Below are positions 16,713 through 24,851 of a stretch of DNA of 64,000 bases, piece by piece; position 1 is the stretch's first letter, and every line of letters begins with the position of its first letter. The notes under the pieces were generated by a model. That model did no database searches. It saw only the letters and a program-made list of their open reading frames with translations, and was not told where the DNA came from. The DNA lies in NCBI GenBank assembly GCA_964530555.1, contig CAZHBD010000001.1, positions 3,484 through 67,483 of the forward strand. Direction: 5' to 3'. This DNA comes from CAZHBD01 sp964530555. GTDB taxonomy: Bacteria; Patescibacteriota; Saccharimonadia; Saccharimonadales; AWTP1-31. Both the position numbers and the translations under genes were made by a program.

Positions 16713-18659
16713 ATGATTATGCCGGTATTAAGAACAAAGCAAACACTAGTTGCTAACGCTTGCTTAGTTGTGGCAACAGTAATTTTTACTCTCGGAGCCA
16801 GACCACTACTAGTTATTACATCTATTATGTGTTTTGTACTATTCATACCAATGCCCAGAATATTTAATAGTTTTCTTAGCAGAGTAATAGTTGCGTTATT
16901 CTTCTCCCTGTCGCTCTTACAGGCTGCTGCTTCTATACAATATATCATTAAACCAAACGGCGGGTTTGTTCTAATAGGGTGCATTTATACGGTTTTATGT
17001 ACCACAATACTTTGGGCATTCGGTGAAAAAGTAAAAAAACGCCCTATACTGACGCGTGTTGATGCATTGGTATTCAGCGGTTGCCTATTATTTGTCCTGC
17101 CGTTTTTTAGCTTGTTAAAGGGAAATATTTTGGTGAATATTACCAAGGTTGCAAGCGTGCAAACTGTTGACGCCTCTGCTCACTTTATAGATATAATGGC
17201 AGACACAGAAATCCAAAACTTCCATTACCAAAGTGGTTATTACCCAAGGGGGTTTCATGTCTCCACGGCATTTATCGTTAGTAGTTTTAATAATTCGCCA
17301 ACCACACTAAGTTGGAAAACAAAGTCATTTATATACCTAGGACTTTATTTCTTTTATGCTTCCTTGCTCATGATAATGCTTGGGTATGCATGTCTATCAG
17401 TATCTCTGAGATTTGCTAAGCATTATATCGATTTCACTTCACAAATTGCTATGGTCGGGTCTATTTCTGCTTTATCCACAATACTATATCTATGGCTATT
17501 CATGAATGAAGGTTATCTCAACTATTACTATGTGATAGCAACGATCATCACGGCTGTTCTATATATTATTGAAAATGACAAGGCAGACTCAAGGAAGCAA
17601 ATACTGTCAGCAAAGATCAGGGATAAATGGCCTATGGTTGCGTATCTCCTGTTGACTGTAGGAGTAAGCCTTAGCTGGCCTCTACTTACTCCTCCTATTA
17701 TTCTCACTCAGGCCCTGTGGATTTGGCCAACCAAACACGTAAAACAAACCATAAAACTTATTTTGTTTAATAGTATGAATTTATCATTAATTCTGGTTCT
17801 GCTCTTCCATATATTAGGCCTGTACTTTCAAATTCATTATATGAAAGGGAACCAGCAGGCGTTAAATCTGGACGGTTCGATACGCAGTTTTAACTTGCCA
17901 CTTTTATTGCTTGGCTGGCCAGCGGTGCTAGGGTTACTTTTATCCAAGAAAGATAGCGAGCTACTTAGAATACTAGTAGTAGTTATTTTACTGCCGTTAG
18001 GGCTTCTCACACTAGGTATAGCAAGTCTACAGCTATTTACTCTTGGAAGTACGCGCTACTACTTAATCAAAACATCGATGCTAGTAGAAATGTTGATATT
18101 GGTAATGGTCATTGCCTTTCTTGCTGCTGAAATGGCGAAACGAAAAATTGATAACTTAACTAGACTCATTTCTCTCCCCCTAGTTTTAGGATTCATAGTG
18201 GTGGTTAACATCTCATTGCTGCCCGAGCCCCTTAAAGAAGTGCGTTCATTGTTTCGTGATTATTCGAATGTCCCAAAACCTGACTATTTAGACAGTGACG
18301 CACGCCTTGTCACGCAGTTGGGTGTCAAAGGGAAAATAACTAACCGAAATATTAGTGTACTCCATTACAATAATGAAAAAGGCATGATCTATGCTCACGC
18401 AGGTACGTCTCTTTATGCACACGACCTCGGAATCAGTTCGTCTAGCGAAGTTGCAGAGTGTTTTGGGGAAATACAGTTTAATATTTTGGCGTACCATGCT
18501 TTTGATGCCTCCATGCAGCCAAAATTGATACAGAGCGTACAAGATTGTGAGGCTTATGCCTACTCTCAAGAAGAGCCGTTCTACATCGTGACAGATAAAG
18601 GGTCAATTCACTCATTGAAGACTATTTTTGGGACAAAGCCGATATTTCTCGCTGAGTAA
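16713..18659 (+). CDS. Polytopic membrane protein, unknown (GT-C-like)
   Basis: A 648-residue protein with at least 12 hydrophobic segments spread over the first 500 residues and a C-terminal soluble part (LLPEPLKEVRSLF onwards) that would lie outside. The loop with HYQSGYYPRGFHVSTAFIV resembles the catalytic-loop region of some GT-C proteins, but no diagnostic motif is seen. Codon use is AT-richer than the neighbours (many ATA and TTA codons), hinting at separate ancestry. Its stop TAA abuts the stop of the convergent gene (18657-18662) with no gap and no terminator. Confidence 0.6.
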   Translation: MIMPVLRTKQTLVANACLVVATVIFTLGARPLLVITSIMCFVLFIPMPRIFNSFLSRVIVALFFSLSLLQAAASIQYIIKPNGGFVLIGCIYTVLCTTILWAFGEKVKKRPILTRVDALVFSGCLLFVLPFFSLLKGNILVNITKVASVQTVDASAHFIDIMADTEIQNFHYQSGYYPRGFHVSTAFIVSSFNNSPTTLSWKTKSFIYLGLYFFYASLLMIMLGYACLSVSLRFAKHYIDFTSQIAMVGSISALSTILYLWLFMNEGYLNYYYVIATIITAVLYIIENDKADSRKQILSAKIRDKWPMVAYLLLTVGVSLSWPLLTPPIILTQALWIWPTKHVKQTIKLILFNSMNLSLILVLLFHILGLYFQIHYMKGNQQALNLDGSIRSFNLPLLLLGWPAVLGLLLSKKDSELLRILVVVILLPLGLLTLGIASLQLFTLGSTRYYLIKTSMLVEMLILVMVIAFLAAEMAKRKIDNLTRLISLPLVLGFIVVVNISLLPEPLKEVRSLFRDYSNVPKPDYLDSDARLVTQLGVKGKITNRNISVLHYNNEKGMIYAHAGTSLYAHDLGISSSSEVAECFGEIQFNILAYHAFDASMQPKLIQSVQDCEAYAYSQEEPFYIVTDKGSIHSLKTIFGTKPIFLAE

Positions 18660-20528
18660 CTAACGGTTTAGGTTGACAATTGCTGGACCGTTATTAAGAC
18701 GGCCATTGCCCCACCATGTTTCAAAAACAAATGACTGGTAGGCGGTATAGAGGTTTTGAATATTGCCACTTGAGGTTTTGTCAATCCCAGAAATGTTATT
18801 TTGGCTGATATGTATCAATGCATCGCTGCTGCGCACCCCCACGCTCCCAGGCCCCCACCAGTATTCACGTACATAACTCTTGCTGGCCAGGTAAAGCTGT
18901 TCATAGCCGCCTGTCATGGTTTTTTTTGCCTCCTTTACTTCTTCTCCGGGTTGTAGGGTGATAATCTTGGCTGGATTACTGAACCCACTGCCTGGTCGCC
19001 ACCAAGTCTCGTGTACTCCAGTTTTTGTGACGGTATACAACAGCTCAGTCCCATCACTTTTTGTGTGCTTCTGTAAATCCACAGTGTCCCTTAGGCTAGT
19101 AACGGCTATTCGCTCAATCTCGCTATTAATAGGCCATTTCATTCGATAAACATTGTAGGGCGCTGCTACATAAACTTCATCTCGACCATCAAATGCTACG
19201 GATTTATAGATCTTTAATGCGTTATTTATATTCCATAGACGGTAGCCGCTGCTAATCACAGTGTTATTTCTCCACCAATATTCGTATGGACCATCGTTGG
19301 CTAATACATATAAACGAAAAGTTGTCTGCCCCCCCTCGTCTTTTTGATCTGCAACAACGCCTTTAGTGTTCGCAAGCGTTATTACCCTTGGTATGTCTTT
19401 ACTAAAGCTTCGTCCGTCGTTAGACACTGACTTGTAAATTCCGCTTTCCGTTGCGATATATACTGCCAGGCTGCCAGAACCGTCGTTATGAACATCAAAA
19501 TCAAGAATTCGTTCACCTCCTGGGGAGGTGGCGATTGCTGTTCTTTGAATTCCGTTACTACCTGACCACCACGCATTGAGAAATAGCTGGGTGTCGGTCG
19601 AAGTAAATAATTGCTCTGTGTCGTTGAATCGTACCTTCTTTATGTGTCGAATATAATATGTCTCGCCGCTATTTGTTGCACCAAACCAATCATTAAACAT
19701 GCGCCAGTAGTTTCGGTTGCCGTAAGCGCTACAGCTATCGCCGGTTCCATATAAGTTGTTGAGTGCAGCTTGATTGGGCTGGTACGGCGTGTAATTATAA
19801 AGACCTGCAGTTGCGGCTGACTGGATACTGACGTTAGAGCCACCACAGCCGGAATTTGGGTTGTACTGGACATACGCCGTGGCACCTGAACGGTAGTTAA
19901 AGGTATTTGGCTGACGAGCATAGCGCTTGAATTGTCGAGCGGCATTATATACTTGATTAAAGAAACCATAGTACGCGCTATCGCAAGCTGCAGTATCCGG
20001 GCACCCATAACCCATGGCGCTGCGATATTGGATACTCCACGGCCAGTCGTCTGTTACCAAGCTCTGCTCTTTTTGTAACGTCACTAATAATGCTTGGGGG
20101 TTTACGCCACAGGCTCGGGCAACATCATAAATTATCTGAGCACCAGATCTGGTTGCAGTGGTTATGTTGCCATCGCAATAACTGTCAGCACTTTTGTTGG
20201 GTATGCTTTCGCTATAATCCTTAAGGCAGGTGTAAGGTGGTGCATAGCCATTTTGTGTTCCCCATTCAGCACGCGTGTAGTAGCGTGAGCCATTCCAGTG
20301 GCTGGAGTTTTGTGTGCCATTGGTGTCACAGTTAGGGACCTTCGCATTAAGAAAATTTTGAATGTCTCCCGAGTTCATGCTACCCGAATTGAAAAAAATA
20401 GAGTCATCGGTGATTCGGCTTGCTTGAAACTCGCTGCCTGAAAGCGCTTTTGCCGGGGTAAAGGTACAAACAAGGCAACCTAGCACAGTTACGAAGATTG
20501 CGATTAGTTTAGGCAATCGTCGCTTCAT
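18660..20528 (-). CDS. Secreted transglycosylase/lysozyme-like protein with WW beta-repeats
   Basis: A 622-residue exported protein. Residues 1-28 form a signal peptide. Residues about 120-290 resemble a lytic transglycosylase: a helix QALLVTLQKEQSLVTD (candidate acid Glu154), the SAMGYGCPD turn near 170-178 and FNQVYNAARQFKRY. The C-terminal half has repeats of about 55 residues, each with a Trp-Trp motif (NAWWSG, YEYWWRN, HETWWRPG, REYWWGPG, FETWWGNG), suggesting a propeller or lectin-like fold that could bind glycan. At least ten Cys in the N-terminal half suggest disulfides. The name is by pattern only. It follows the 190-residue anchored protein gene with one base overlap. Confidence 0.65.
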   Translation of the reverse strand: MKRRLPKLIAIFVTVLGCLVCTFTPAKALSGSEFQASRITDDSIFFNSGSMNSGDIQNFLNAKVPNCDTNGTQNSSHWNGSRYYTRAEWGTQNGYAPPYTCLKDYSESIPNKSADSYCDGNITTATRSGAQIIYDVARACGVNPQALLVTLQKEQSLVTDDWPWSIQYRSAMGYGCPDTAACDSAYYGFFNQVYNAARQFKRYARQPNTFNYRSGATAYVQYNPNSGCGGSNVSIQSAATAGLYNYTPYQPNQAALNNLYGTGDSCSAYGNRNYWRMFNDWFGATNSGETYYIRHIKKVRFNDTEQLFTSTDTQLFLNAWWSGSNGIQRTAIATSPGGERILDFDVHNDGSGSLAVYIATESGIYKSVSNDGRSFSKDIPRVITLANTKGVVADQKDEGGQTTFRLYVLANDGPYEYWWRNNTVISSGYRLWNINNALKIYKSVAFDGRDEVYVAAPYNVYRMKWPINSEIERIAVTSLRDTVDLQKHTKSDGTELLYTVTKTGVHETWWRPGSGFSNPAKIITLQPGEEVKEAKKTMTGGYEQLYLASKSYVREYWWGPGSVGVRSSDALIHISQNNISGIDKTSSGNIQNLYTAYQSFVFETWWGNGRLNNGPAIVNLNR

Positions 20529-21100
20529 TAATTGACCTCCACGTTACGAGTCGCTTCACCAGAAGCGGTACTAGAGCTATAGCTTACAGTCAGTTTCCAT
20601 GTGCCTTTGGTCAGGTTTACCGACATAGGCGCACAGCTCGTATAGCTAGAGTTCTGAAATCCCTGGCTTGTTGTGCTCTTATTGGTTTGCTCCTTCGCGA
20701 AGGTTGCAGTACAAGTGCCGCCATCCTCGAATACGCCTGTTACATATGCACTGATGCTTACGTCGCCACTTGCAACGGCTGAGCCTTGTGGTGGGCTGAC
20801 AATTACCACGTTGGCTGACTTTTTTTGGCCCTGGCTACTGTTACTGTTTGAGCTTGAGCCAGAGCTCTGTTGGTTTTTAACGATTGCATCCTTAGTTTTG
20901 TCAACCTCTTGTTTTTCTTCCGGTGTTGCAGGTGAGTAGTCAACAGAATTAGTGCCTCGTGGCGCTGATGTTGCAGGTGCTTTCGTCTCGTGGTGAAGTT
21001 GCTTATAGCCTAAAAAACCAGCACTCGCAAGTACCATGGCGCCGGTCAGGATAAGAGCCAGCTTCTTTCTTGAAGGGCGTTTTTTTGGAGTGTATACCAT
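20528..21100 (-). CDS. Membrane-anchored secreted protein with C-terminal Ig-like domain
   Basis: A 190-residue protein: basic N-tail (TPKKRPSRKK), one TM segment (LALILTGAMVLASAGFLGY), a Ser/Asn/Gln-rich linker (about residues 45-92), then a beta-rich domain of about 95 residues starting VVIVSPPQGSAVASGD, like bacterial Ig-like modules, with two Cys that may form a disulfide. It is first in a two-gene unit with the transglycosylase-like protein. Function unknown; a cell-surface partner of that enzyme is a reasonable guess. Confidence 0.7.
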   Translation of the reverse strand: MVYTPKKRPSRKKLALILTGAMVLASAGFLGYKQLHHETKAPATSAPRGTNSVDYSPATPEEKQEVDKTKDAIVKNQQSSGSSSNSNSSQGQKKSANVVIVSPPQGSAVASGDVSISAYVTGVFEDGGTCTATFAKEQTNKSTTSQGFQNSSYTSCAPMSVNLTKGTWKLTVSYSSSTASGEATRNVEVN

Positions 21101-21106
21101 GTTTTT

Positions 21107-21112
21107 ATTTTA
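21107..21112 (-). promoter_or_regulatory. Extended -10 of leaderless promoter (190-residue protein gene)
   Basis: On the minus strand TGG-TAAAAT is followed by 6 nt (AAAAAC) and the ATG at 21100. The spacing places the RNA start at the start codon. No Shine-Dalgarno sequence is present. Confidence 0.6.
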
Positions 21113-21199
21113 CCAACTTTGTACATAAACATTAGCATATTTCTTACTGAACTTCAAGATAATAGGCGATTTTTTGACCAAAAGAACTACTTTGTTTGC

Positions 21200-21205
21200 T
21201 ATTAT
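21200..21205 (+). promoter_or_regulatory. Extended -10 of leaderless promoter for manC
   Basis: TGC-TATTAT (21197-21205) is followed by 6 nt and ATG 21212. A TTGACC at 21174 is too far (20 nt) to be a normal -35, so the extended TGn probably does the work. It decides the manC start against in-frame upstream ATGs. Confidence 0.65.
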
Positions 21206-21211
21206 GATGAC

Positions 21212-22258
21212 ATGATTTCAGTCATTATTGCTGGAGGGTCAGGTACACGGCTATGGCCCCTCTCTACACCAGATTACCCAAAGCATCTCCTCAAAATAAA
21301 CGGTCAAAATAAGTCGCTTTTACAAAACACCTATGAGAGAGTAAAAGAAATTAGCAGTACGGTGTACGTCATAACCGACAAGAGCCACGCGCACCACATA
21401 AAAGATCAGTTACCCGATTTACCAGACGACAACTTTATTATGGAACCGGCACGACGAGGTACTGCTAACTGTATAGTCGCTGGCCTGGTGGTTATCTCGC
21501 AGCAGACTGCAAATCATGATGAACCAATCGCATTTTTACCAGCCGATCACTACATTCGCGATGTCAAAGGCTTTGCCTACACCTTTGCACGTGCCGAAAC
21601 GGTGTCCCAAAAAGAAGGTCGGATTGTTCTGATAGGCGTTGAACCAAACTATGCAGCAACGGGTTTTGGCTACATCCAGAAGGGTGAAAAGTACGAAAAA
21701 TCTCTAGTGTTTAATGTCCATTCGTTTAAAGAAAAGCCGGACTTTAAGACGGCTCAAAAGTATCTCAAAAGTGGCAATTACGTCTGGAACTCAGGCTCAT
21801 TTGTGGGCTCTGTGAATACCTTTCTTGAGAAGATCAAAAACTATGCACCAGATTTGTTTGAGAACTATCAAAAACTCACTGCTGCAAAAAATCAGGATGA
21901 TTACCTAAAGACATATCTTACGTTCGAGTCAGACTCTATCGACTATGCACTCATTGAGCGCGTTAAAGATTTGCTCGTTATTCCTGCTGCGTTTGACTGG
22001 ATGGATCTAGGGTCGTTCCCAGACTTGCATAAAGCCGTGGACATTGACGAGCAAGGTAATCATTATCACGGCGAGCAGATCGAAGTTGAGAATGTGACAA
22101 ATTCATTCATTCAGAATTATGAAGATCGTCCGTTGGCAGTCATTGGGCTCGACGGTGTGGTAGTGGTTAACTCACCAAACGGTATTTTAGTGGCCCGCAA
22201 GGATCTGGCGCAAAAGGTTGGTGATGTCAGTAAGCGGTTTCATAAGGAGAAAAAGTGA
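21212..22258 (+). CDS. manC: Mannose-1-phosphate guanylyltransferase
   Basis: This enzyme makes GDP-mannose from mannose-1-phosphate and GTP. The 348-residue protein starts with ISVIIAGGSGTRLWPLS, the nucleotidyltransferase signature with the GTRLWP loop, and has FIMEPARRGTANCI, the EKPD acceptor motif and WNSGSF. It is the short form without the C-terminal isomerase domain of two-domain ManC/ManA enzymes. ATG 21212 is chosen because the signature begins immediately and a -10 box lies 6 nt upstream. It overlaps the phosphomannomutase gene by 4 nt. Confidence 0.95.
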   Translation: MISVIIAGGSGTRLWPLSTPDYPKHLLKINGQNKSLLQNTYERVKEISSTVYVITDKSHAHHIKDQLPDLPDDNFIMEPARRGTANCIVAGLVVISQQTANHDEPIAFLPADHYIRDVKGFAYTFARAETVSQKEGRIVLIGVEPNYAATGFGYIQKGEKYEKSLVFNVHSFKEKPDFKTAQKYLKSGNYVWNSGSFVGSVNTFLEKIKNYAPDLFENYQKLTAAKNQDDYLKTYLTFESDSIDYALIERVKDLLVIPAAFDWMDLGSFPDLHKAVDIDEQGNHYHGEQIEVENVTNSFIQNYEDRPLAVIGLDGVVVVNSPNGILVARKDLAQKVGDVSKRFHKEKK

Positions 22259-23010
22259 AACGTAAAATTATAGCGTTCGATCTGGATGGGACGTTAGCCG
22301 AAAGTAAATCTCCATTGTCTGATGAAATGGCCGAAGTTCTCAACGAGCTGCTTACCCAGTTTCAGGTGTGCGTTATTTCTGGGGGTCGGTTCGAGCAATT
22401 TGAAAAGCAGCTTCTGGCTAATCTCAAGGCTGACCCAGCGAAACTCGAGATGCTCCATCTCATGCCAACCTGCGGAACGCGTTACTATCGGTACGACCTT
22501 GAAAAAGCTGACTGGCACAAAGTTTATGCAGAAGATTTCACCGAAAGCGAAAAACGGAAAATCATCGGTGCAATGAATAAAGTATTGGATGAGCTACATA
22601 TGCGCGCCGACAAACCCTGGGGGGAGATTATTGAGGACCGAGGAAGCCAGGTGACGCTATCCGCACTCGGGCAAGAAGCACCGGTGGCAGAAAAAGAAGC
22701 GTGGGATCCCGACCAGACAAAGAAGCAGGCACTGCGCGATGCGATTCAGGCATTGATCCCAGAATTTGAGGTGCGAGCAGGCGGTACGACCTCGATCGAT
22801 GTTACTAAACTGGGTATTGATAAGGCGTACGGGATGAAGAAATTGATGAGCATGCTGGAAGTCAGTAAAGAAGAGATACTGTTCTTCGGTGATCGTTTGT
22901 CCGAAGGTGGCAATGACTACCCAGTTAAGGCTATGGGGGTTGATTCGCTGGAAGTTTCTCACTGGCAGCATACGGCCATTGCCTTACGGGCTATTCTGGC
23001 GGTTTTATAG
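22255..23010 (+). CDS. HAD-superfamily phosphomannomutase (eukaryotic PMM type)
   Basis: Converts mannose-6-phosphate to mannose-1-phosphate, feeding ManC. The 251-residue protein has the HAD motif FDLDGTLAESKSPL at residues 7-20, SGGRFEQF, the PMM cap (RGSQVTLSALGQEAP), AGGTTSIDV and FFGDRLSEGGNDYPV as HAD motif IV. This is the alpha-PMM family of eukaryotes, not the PgmB/ManB type most bacteria use, although scattered bacteria carry it. GTG 22255 has AAGGAG upstream and overlaps the manC stop (GTGA). Confidence 0.92.
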   Translation: MKRKIIAFDLDGTLAESKSPLSDEMAEVLNELLTQFQVCVISGGRFEQFEKQLLANLKADPAKLEMLHLMPTCGTRYYRYDLEKADWHKVYAEDFTESEKRKIIGAMNKVLDELHMRADKPWGEIIEDRGSQVTLSALGQEAPVAEKEAWDPDQTKKQALRDAIQALIPEFEVRAGGTTSIDVTKLGIDKAYGMKKLMSMLEVSKEEILFFGDRLSEGGNDYPVKAMGVDSLEVSHWQHTAIALRAILAVL

Positions 23011-23024
23011 TCTTTTGAATGGCG

Positions 23025-24851
23025 CTACTTACTCGGCTTACTCTCGTACGATTGACACTCTACTTGCGTTGATTGCTGCAAACGGTTGGTTATATCAGTA
23101 TAGAGATACTCACGGGTGCCACCTGCGGTTAAGGCATAGTTACAATTTGGTAGATAGGGCAAGGCAAGGTCTGCATACCGATTTAAAACAATGCGGAATA
23201 GATTAACACTGGAGAGGTTGTGCATATCTTCTTCGGTGGCCAGGGGGATATGGGCAGCCTGTAGTATGCCGTATTTCATTTGCAGCCAACTGTCTGACCA
23301 TTTTGTCATATCATCACCTTTGCCTGCCGTTTCGGTGTTTAACGCCTCGGCTACAGGGCTTAAGGCACTACTATCCATTGTTTGAGGATATGGGCCTTCA
23401 TCTGAATTGAGCAGCATCACTGCTTGCCCATTAGATTTTGAGAGAGCGCTAGTGATGACGCTTTGAATCTGAGTGTTTATAAACTCAACTTGATCAGTAT
23501 ATTTTGTTCTTACTGGGCGACCGGTGTTGTTGCCCTCATTATTCAATGACAATGAACCATCGGCATTAAAATCAAACGGATCGTGGGGTACTAAAATGTG
23601 AGCAAAGATAAAGCGCCCACCGGGCTTACTATCGTTTGCAAGTTTTGTCAGGTTTTGCAACTGCGTTTGTACGGTATCGACCCGTGTCTCCTCCGACAAT
23701 TTAAAAGGCCACATAGATGCTTTGGCAAAACGGTAGTAAGGACTATTCGAAAATTCTAGTGCTTCCACGCCGCGAAGATTTTTTATTTTCCCCATGACTG
23801 ATAACAGAATACTTTTCATGTAGTCATGATCCGCAAGCGGTGCCTGGTTGCTAACGCCATAGACCGAGCCAATGGAGTGGTATTGATAGCCAGCATCTTT
23901 TAGGGTCTTAACCACTGACGACTGTCGGACGGTGTTGTGGTAGAGGACTCGCGCTTGGGCGGAATCATTTTTAAACGGTGCTACAATTTCATTGGTATAG
24001 CGTGCATTGAGCGTCGAGGCAATTGACATTGCAGTGAACGGGTAATTTGAATGAGCGTTGTCATTTACGGTAAAGCCCTGAGAACGTAACGACTCAGTAA
24101 ATGGTGTATTGTCGAAACCAAATTGCGATGCAAGGGTTTGGTTACTGGCGTATCGATCCAAAACAATGTAATAAATATCTGGTTTATCACTCTGCTTGTG
24201 AATCTTTTGGCTTAGCGCGGAAGGAACAACGGTTGATTCTTTGATGAGAGCGGGGATGATGTGCAGAAGGCCGAGATGCGGGATTACTAGTAGGTAGCCC
24301 AAGAGTGCTGCAACGCCGAGCTGGACGTCGATATGTCTATTGCCTTTCATATGGTCAACCAGCTTGGATATGCCGACGCCTATTGCAGCAGCTATGCTTA
24401 CGAGCAGTACGAAGAAAACTATGCTGGCGAGTACCATTGAATCTCCTTCATTAAGACCAGGGGTCAGTGCTTTAATGATTCCGCTCATGGCAGTTAGCTT
24501 GGCGTCATAACCCACCAACAAAAATGCAAGGCTGACTGTCGCAACCAACTTAGCAGTGTATGTTTTTAGCCAAGGCAGCCAGTATAGAAATACAACTATA
24601 ATTCCGGCAGTAACGGCATGCATGAGAAGGGGGAAAAGAAGCTCGCGCGGGAAAATCTCGAGATAATTATCGTTCTTTAGAATGTTGCTGAAAAAGAAGC
24701 TCACAAATACCGAGTAGCTTGCTAGAAACAGACATGCAAGACGTACGAGCACACGGCGTCGTAGAAGTGATAACCGTTCGACTACGGCAAATGATTTGTT
24801 CTTGGTCTTATGCTGTTTTTTTGTAGTCTGTTGTTTGCGTTGCGTCATCAT
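23025..24851 (-). CDS. Membrane-anchored sulfatase/phosphotransferase-like protein
   Basis: A 608-residue protein with a basic N-tail, five TM segments (to about residue 200) and an extracytoplasmic alkaline-phosphatase-like domain. PDIYYIVLDRYA (about residue 220) gives the first metal Asp, and HSNYPFTAMSIASTLNARY has the Thr/Ser expected as nucleophile. FAHILVPHDPFDF and LLNSDEGPYP (about 430-500) supply further metal ligands. Relatives include LTA synthase and phosphoethanolamine transferases, so it probably decorates a surface polymer. It overlaps the methyltransferase gene by 4 nt. Confidence 0.82.
   Translation of the reverse strand: MMTQRKQQTTKKQHKTKNKSFAVVERLSLLRRRVLVRLACLFLASYSVFVSFFFSNILKNDNYLEIFPRELLFPLLMHAVTAGIIVVFLYWLPWLKTYTAKLVATVSLAFLLVGYDAKLTAMSGIIKALTPGLNEGDSMVLASIVFFVLLVSIAAAIGVGISKLVDHMKGNRHIDVQLGVAALLGYLLVIPHLGLLHIIPALIKESTVVPSALSQKIHKQSDKPDIYYIVLDRYASNQTLASQFGFDNTPFTESLRSQGFTVNDNAHSNYPFTAMSIASTLNARYTNEIVAPFKNDSAQARVLYHNTVRQSSVVKTLKDAGYQYHSIGSVYGVSNQAPLADHDYMKSILLSVMGKIKNLRGVEALEFSNSPYYRFAKASMWPFKLSEETRVDTVQTQLQNLTKLANDSKPGGRFIFAHILVPHDPFDFNADGSLSLNNEGNNTGRPVRTKYTDQVEFINTQIQSVITSALSKSNGQAVMLLNSDEGPYPQTMDSSALSPVAEALNTETAGKGDDMTKWSDSWLQMKYGILQAAHIPLATEEDMHNLSSVNLFRIVLNRYADLALPYLPNCNYALTAGGTREYLYTDITNRLQQSTQVECQSYESKPSK

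Noticed and set aside
16713..18659. Recent horizontal transfer of the AT-rich 648-residue membrane protein gene
   Set aside because: Base composition is somewhat lower in GC than neighbours, but hydrophobic membrane proteins use many AT-rich codons anyway; no flanking repeats or mobile genes were found, so no claim is made.
20162..20347. Short minus-strand Met-rich frame inside the secreted transglycosylase-like gene
   Set aside because: It is an alternative frame of a gene with clear signal peptide and domains.
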